Shown one piece after another: positions 5,982 to 6,152 of a DNA stretch of 6,152 nt. The notes under the pieces were generated by a model that did no database searches, was not told the origin of the DNA, and worked only from the letters and a program-made list of their open reading frames with translations. Origin of the DNA: Bacillota bacterium (GTDB lineage: Bacteria > Bacillota > Clostridia > Clostridiales > Clostridiaceae); contig JAEWQX010000171.1 in assembly GCA_023399035.1 (NCBI GenBank), positions 1 to 6,152 on the forward strand, in the 5' to 3' direction. The position numbers and the translations under genes were made by a program. Numbering within the stretch: position 1 is the stretch's first letter; every line of letters begins with the position of its first letter.

Positions 5982-6152
5982 TTATGCAGCTCCTTCACTT
6001 GAATCAGAATTATTTTTTAAGTATTCCTCTCTCTCTGCAGGAGATAAATAACAAGTAAGCTTTTGTTCGATTATTCTTGGATTTACTCCAGCTTGTATTG
6101 AAAGTATACCTTCAATCATCATTTCCTTTATATTAACTTCCATCTTAGTTTT
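5982..6152 (-). CDS. motA: Flagellar motor stator protein MotA, C-terminal end (56 residues, start beyond the window)
   Basis: The frame is open to the window edge and ends with TAA just before motB. The visible 56 residues are a typical MotA/TolQ/ExbB-family C-terminal tail: KEMMIEGILSIQAGVNPRII, the conserved amphipathic segment after the last membrane helix, then EQKLTCYLSPAEREEY and a polar tail. In MotA this region lies in the cytoplasm behind the rotor-facing loop. The membrane helices and the rotor-contact charges are outside the window, so the call rests on this motif and the position 3 bp before motB. The GAAGGAG near its end serves as the motB ribosome binding site. Confidence 0.95.
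   Translation of the reverse strand, partial: KTKMEVNIKEMMIEGILSIQAGVNPRIIEQKLTCYLSPAEREEYLKNNSDSSEGAA

Overview
The window is an AT-rich stretch of a flagellar operon, read entirely on the minus strand. The gene order in the direction of transcription is motA (3' end only), motB, fliL, fliO, fliP, fliQ, a fused fliR-flhB, and flhA (5' part only). The fliR-flhB fusion, the direct fliL-fliO junction without fliM/fliY between them, the low GC and the strong purine-rich ribosome binding sites point to a motile Clostridium-type Firmicute. I cannot name the species from the sequence.

Region by region on the minus strand: 6152-5982 encodes the last 56 residues of the stator subunit MotA. MotB (5978-5238) is the peptidoglycan-anchored stator partner. 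FliL (5232-4756) is the stator-associated single-pass protein. FliO (4746-4348), FliP (4358-3579), FliQ (3566-3300) and FliR-FlhB (3282-1444) make up the assembly factor, the FliPQR export gate and the substrate-specificity switch of the flagellar type III secretion system. FlhA (1295 to the window edge) is the proton-coupled export-gate subunit with its docking domain. Genes from motA to fliR-flhB are separated by 17 bp or less, or overlap. Several ribosome binding sites lie on or beside the stop codon of the gene before, so the cluster looks transcribed and translationally coupled as one unit. Both ends of the operon lie outside the window.

The one sizeable gap is 148 bp between fliR-flhB and flhA (1296-1443). 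It holds an imperfect palindromic element of about 98 bp with 13-bp inverted ends and a short GACAATT tandem repeat. No convincing promoter or terminator is visible there.

I found no previously undescribed system. The points worth a second look are the fliR-flhB fusion (known in clostridia), the palindromic insert before flhA, a Met-Phe-Met variant of the FliP methionine gasket, the use of TTG starts for FliR-FlhB and probably FlhA, and a leucine in the MotB membrane helix that bears on ion choice.
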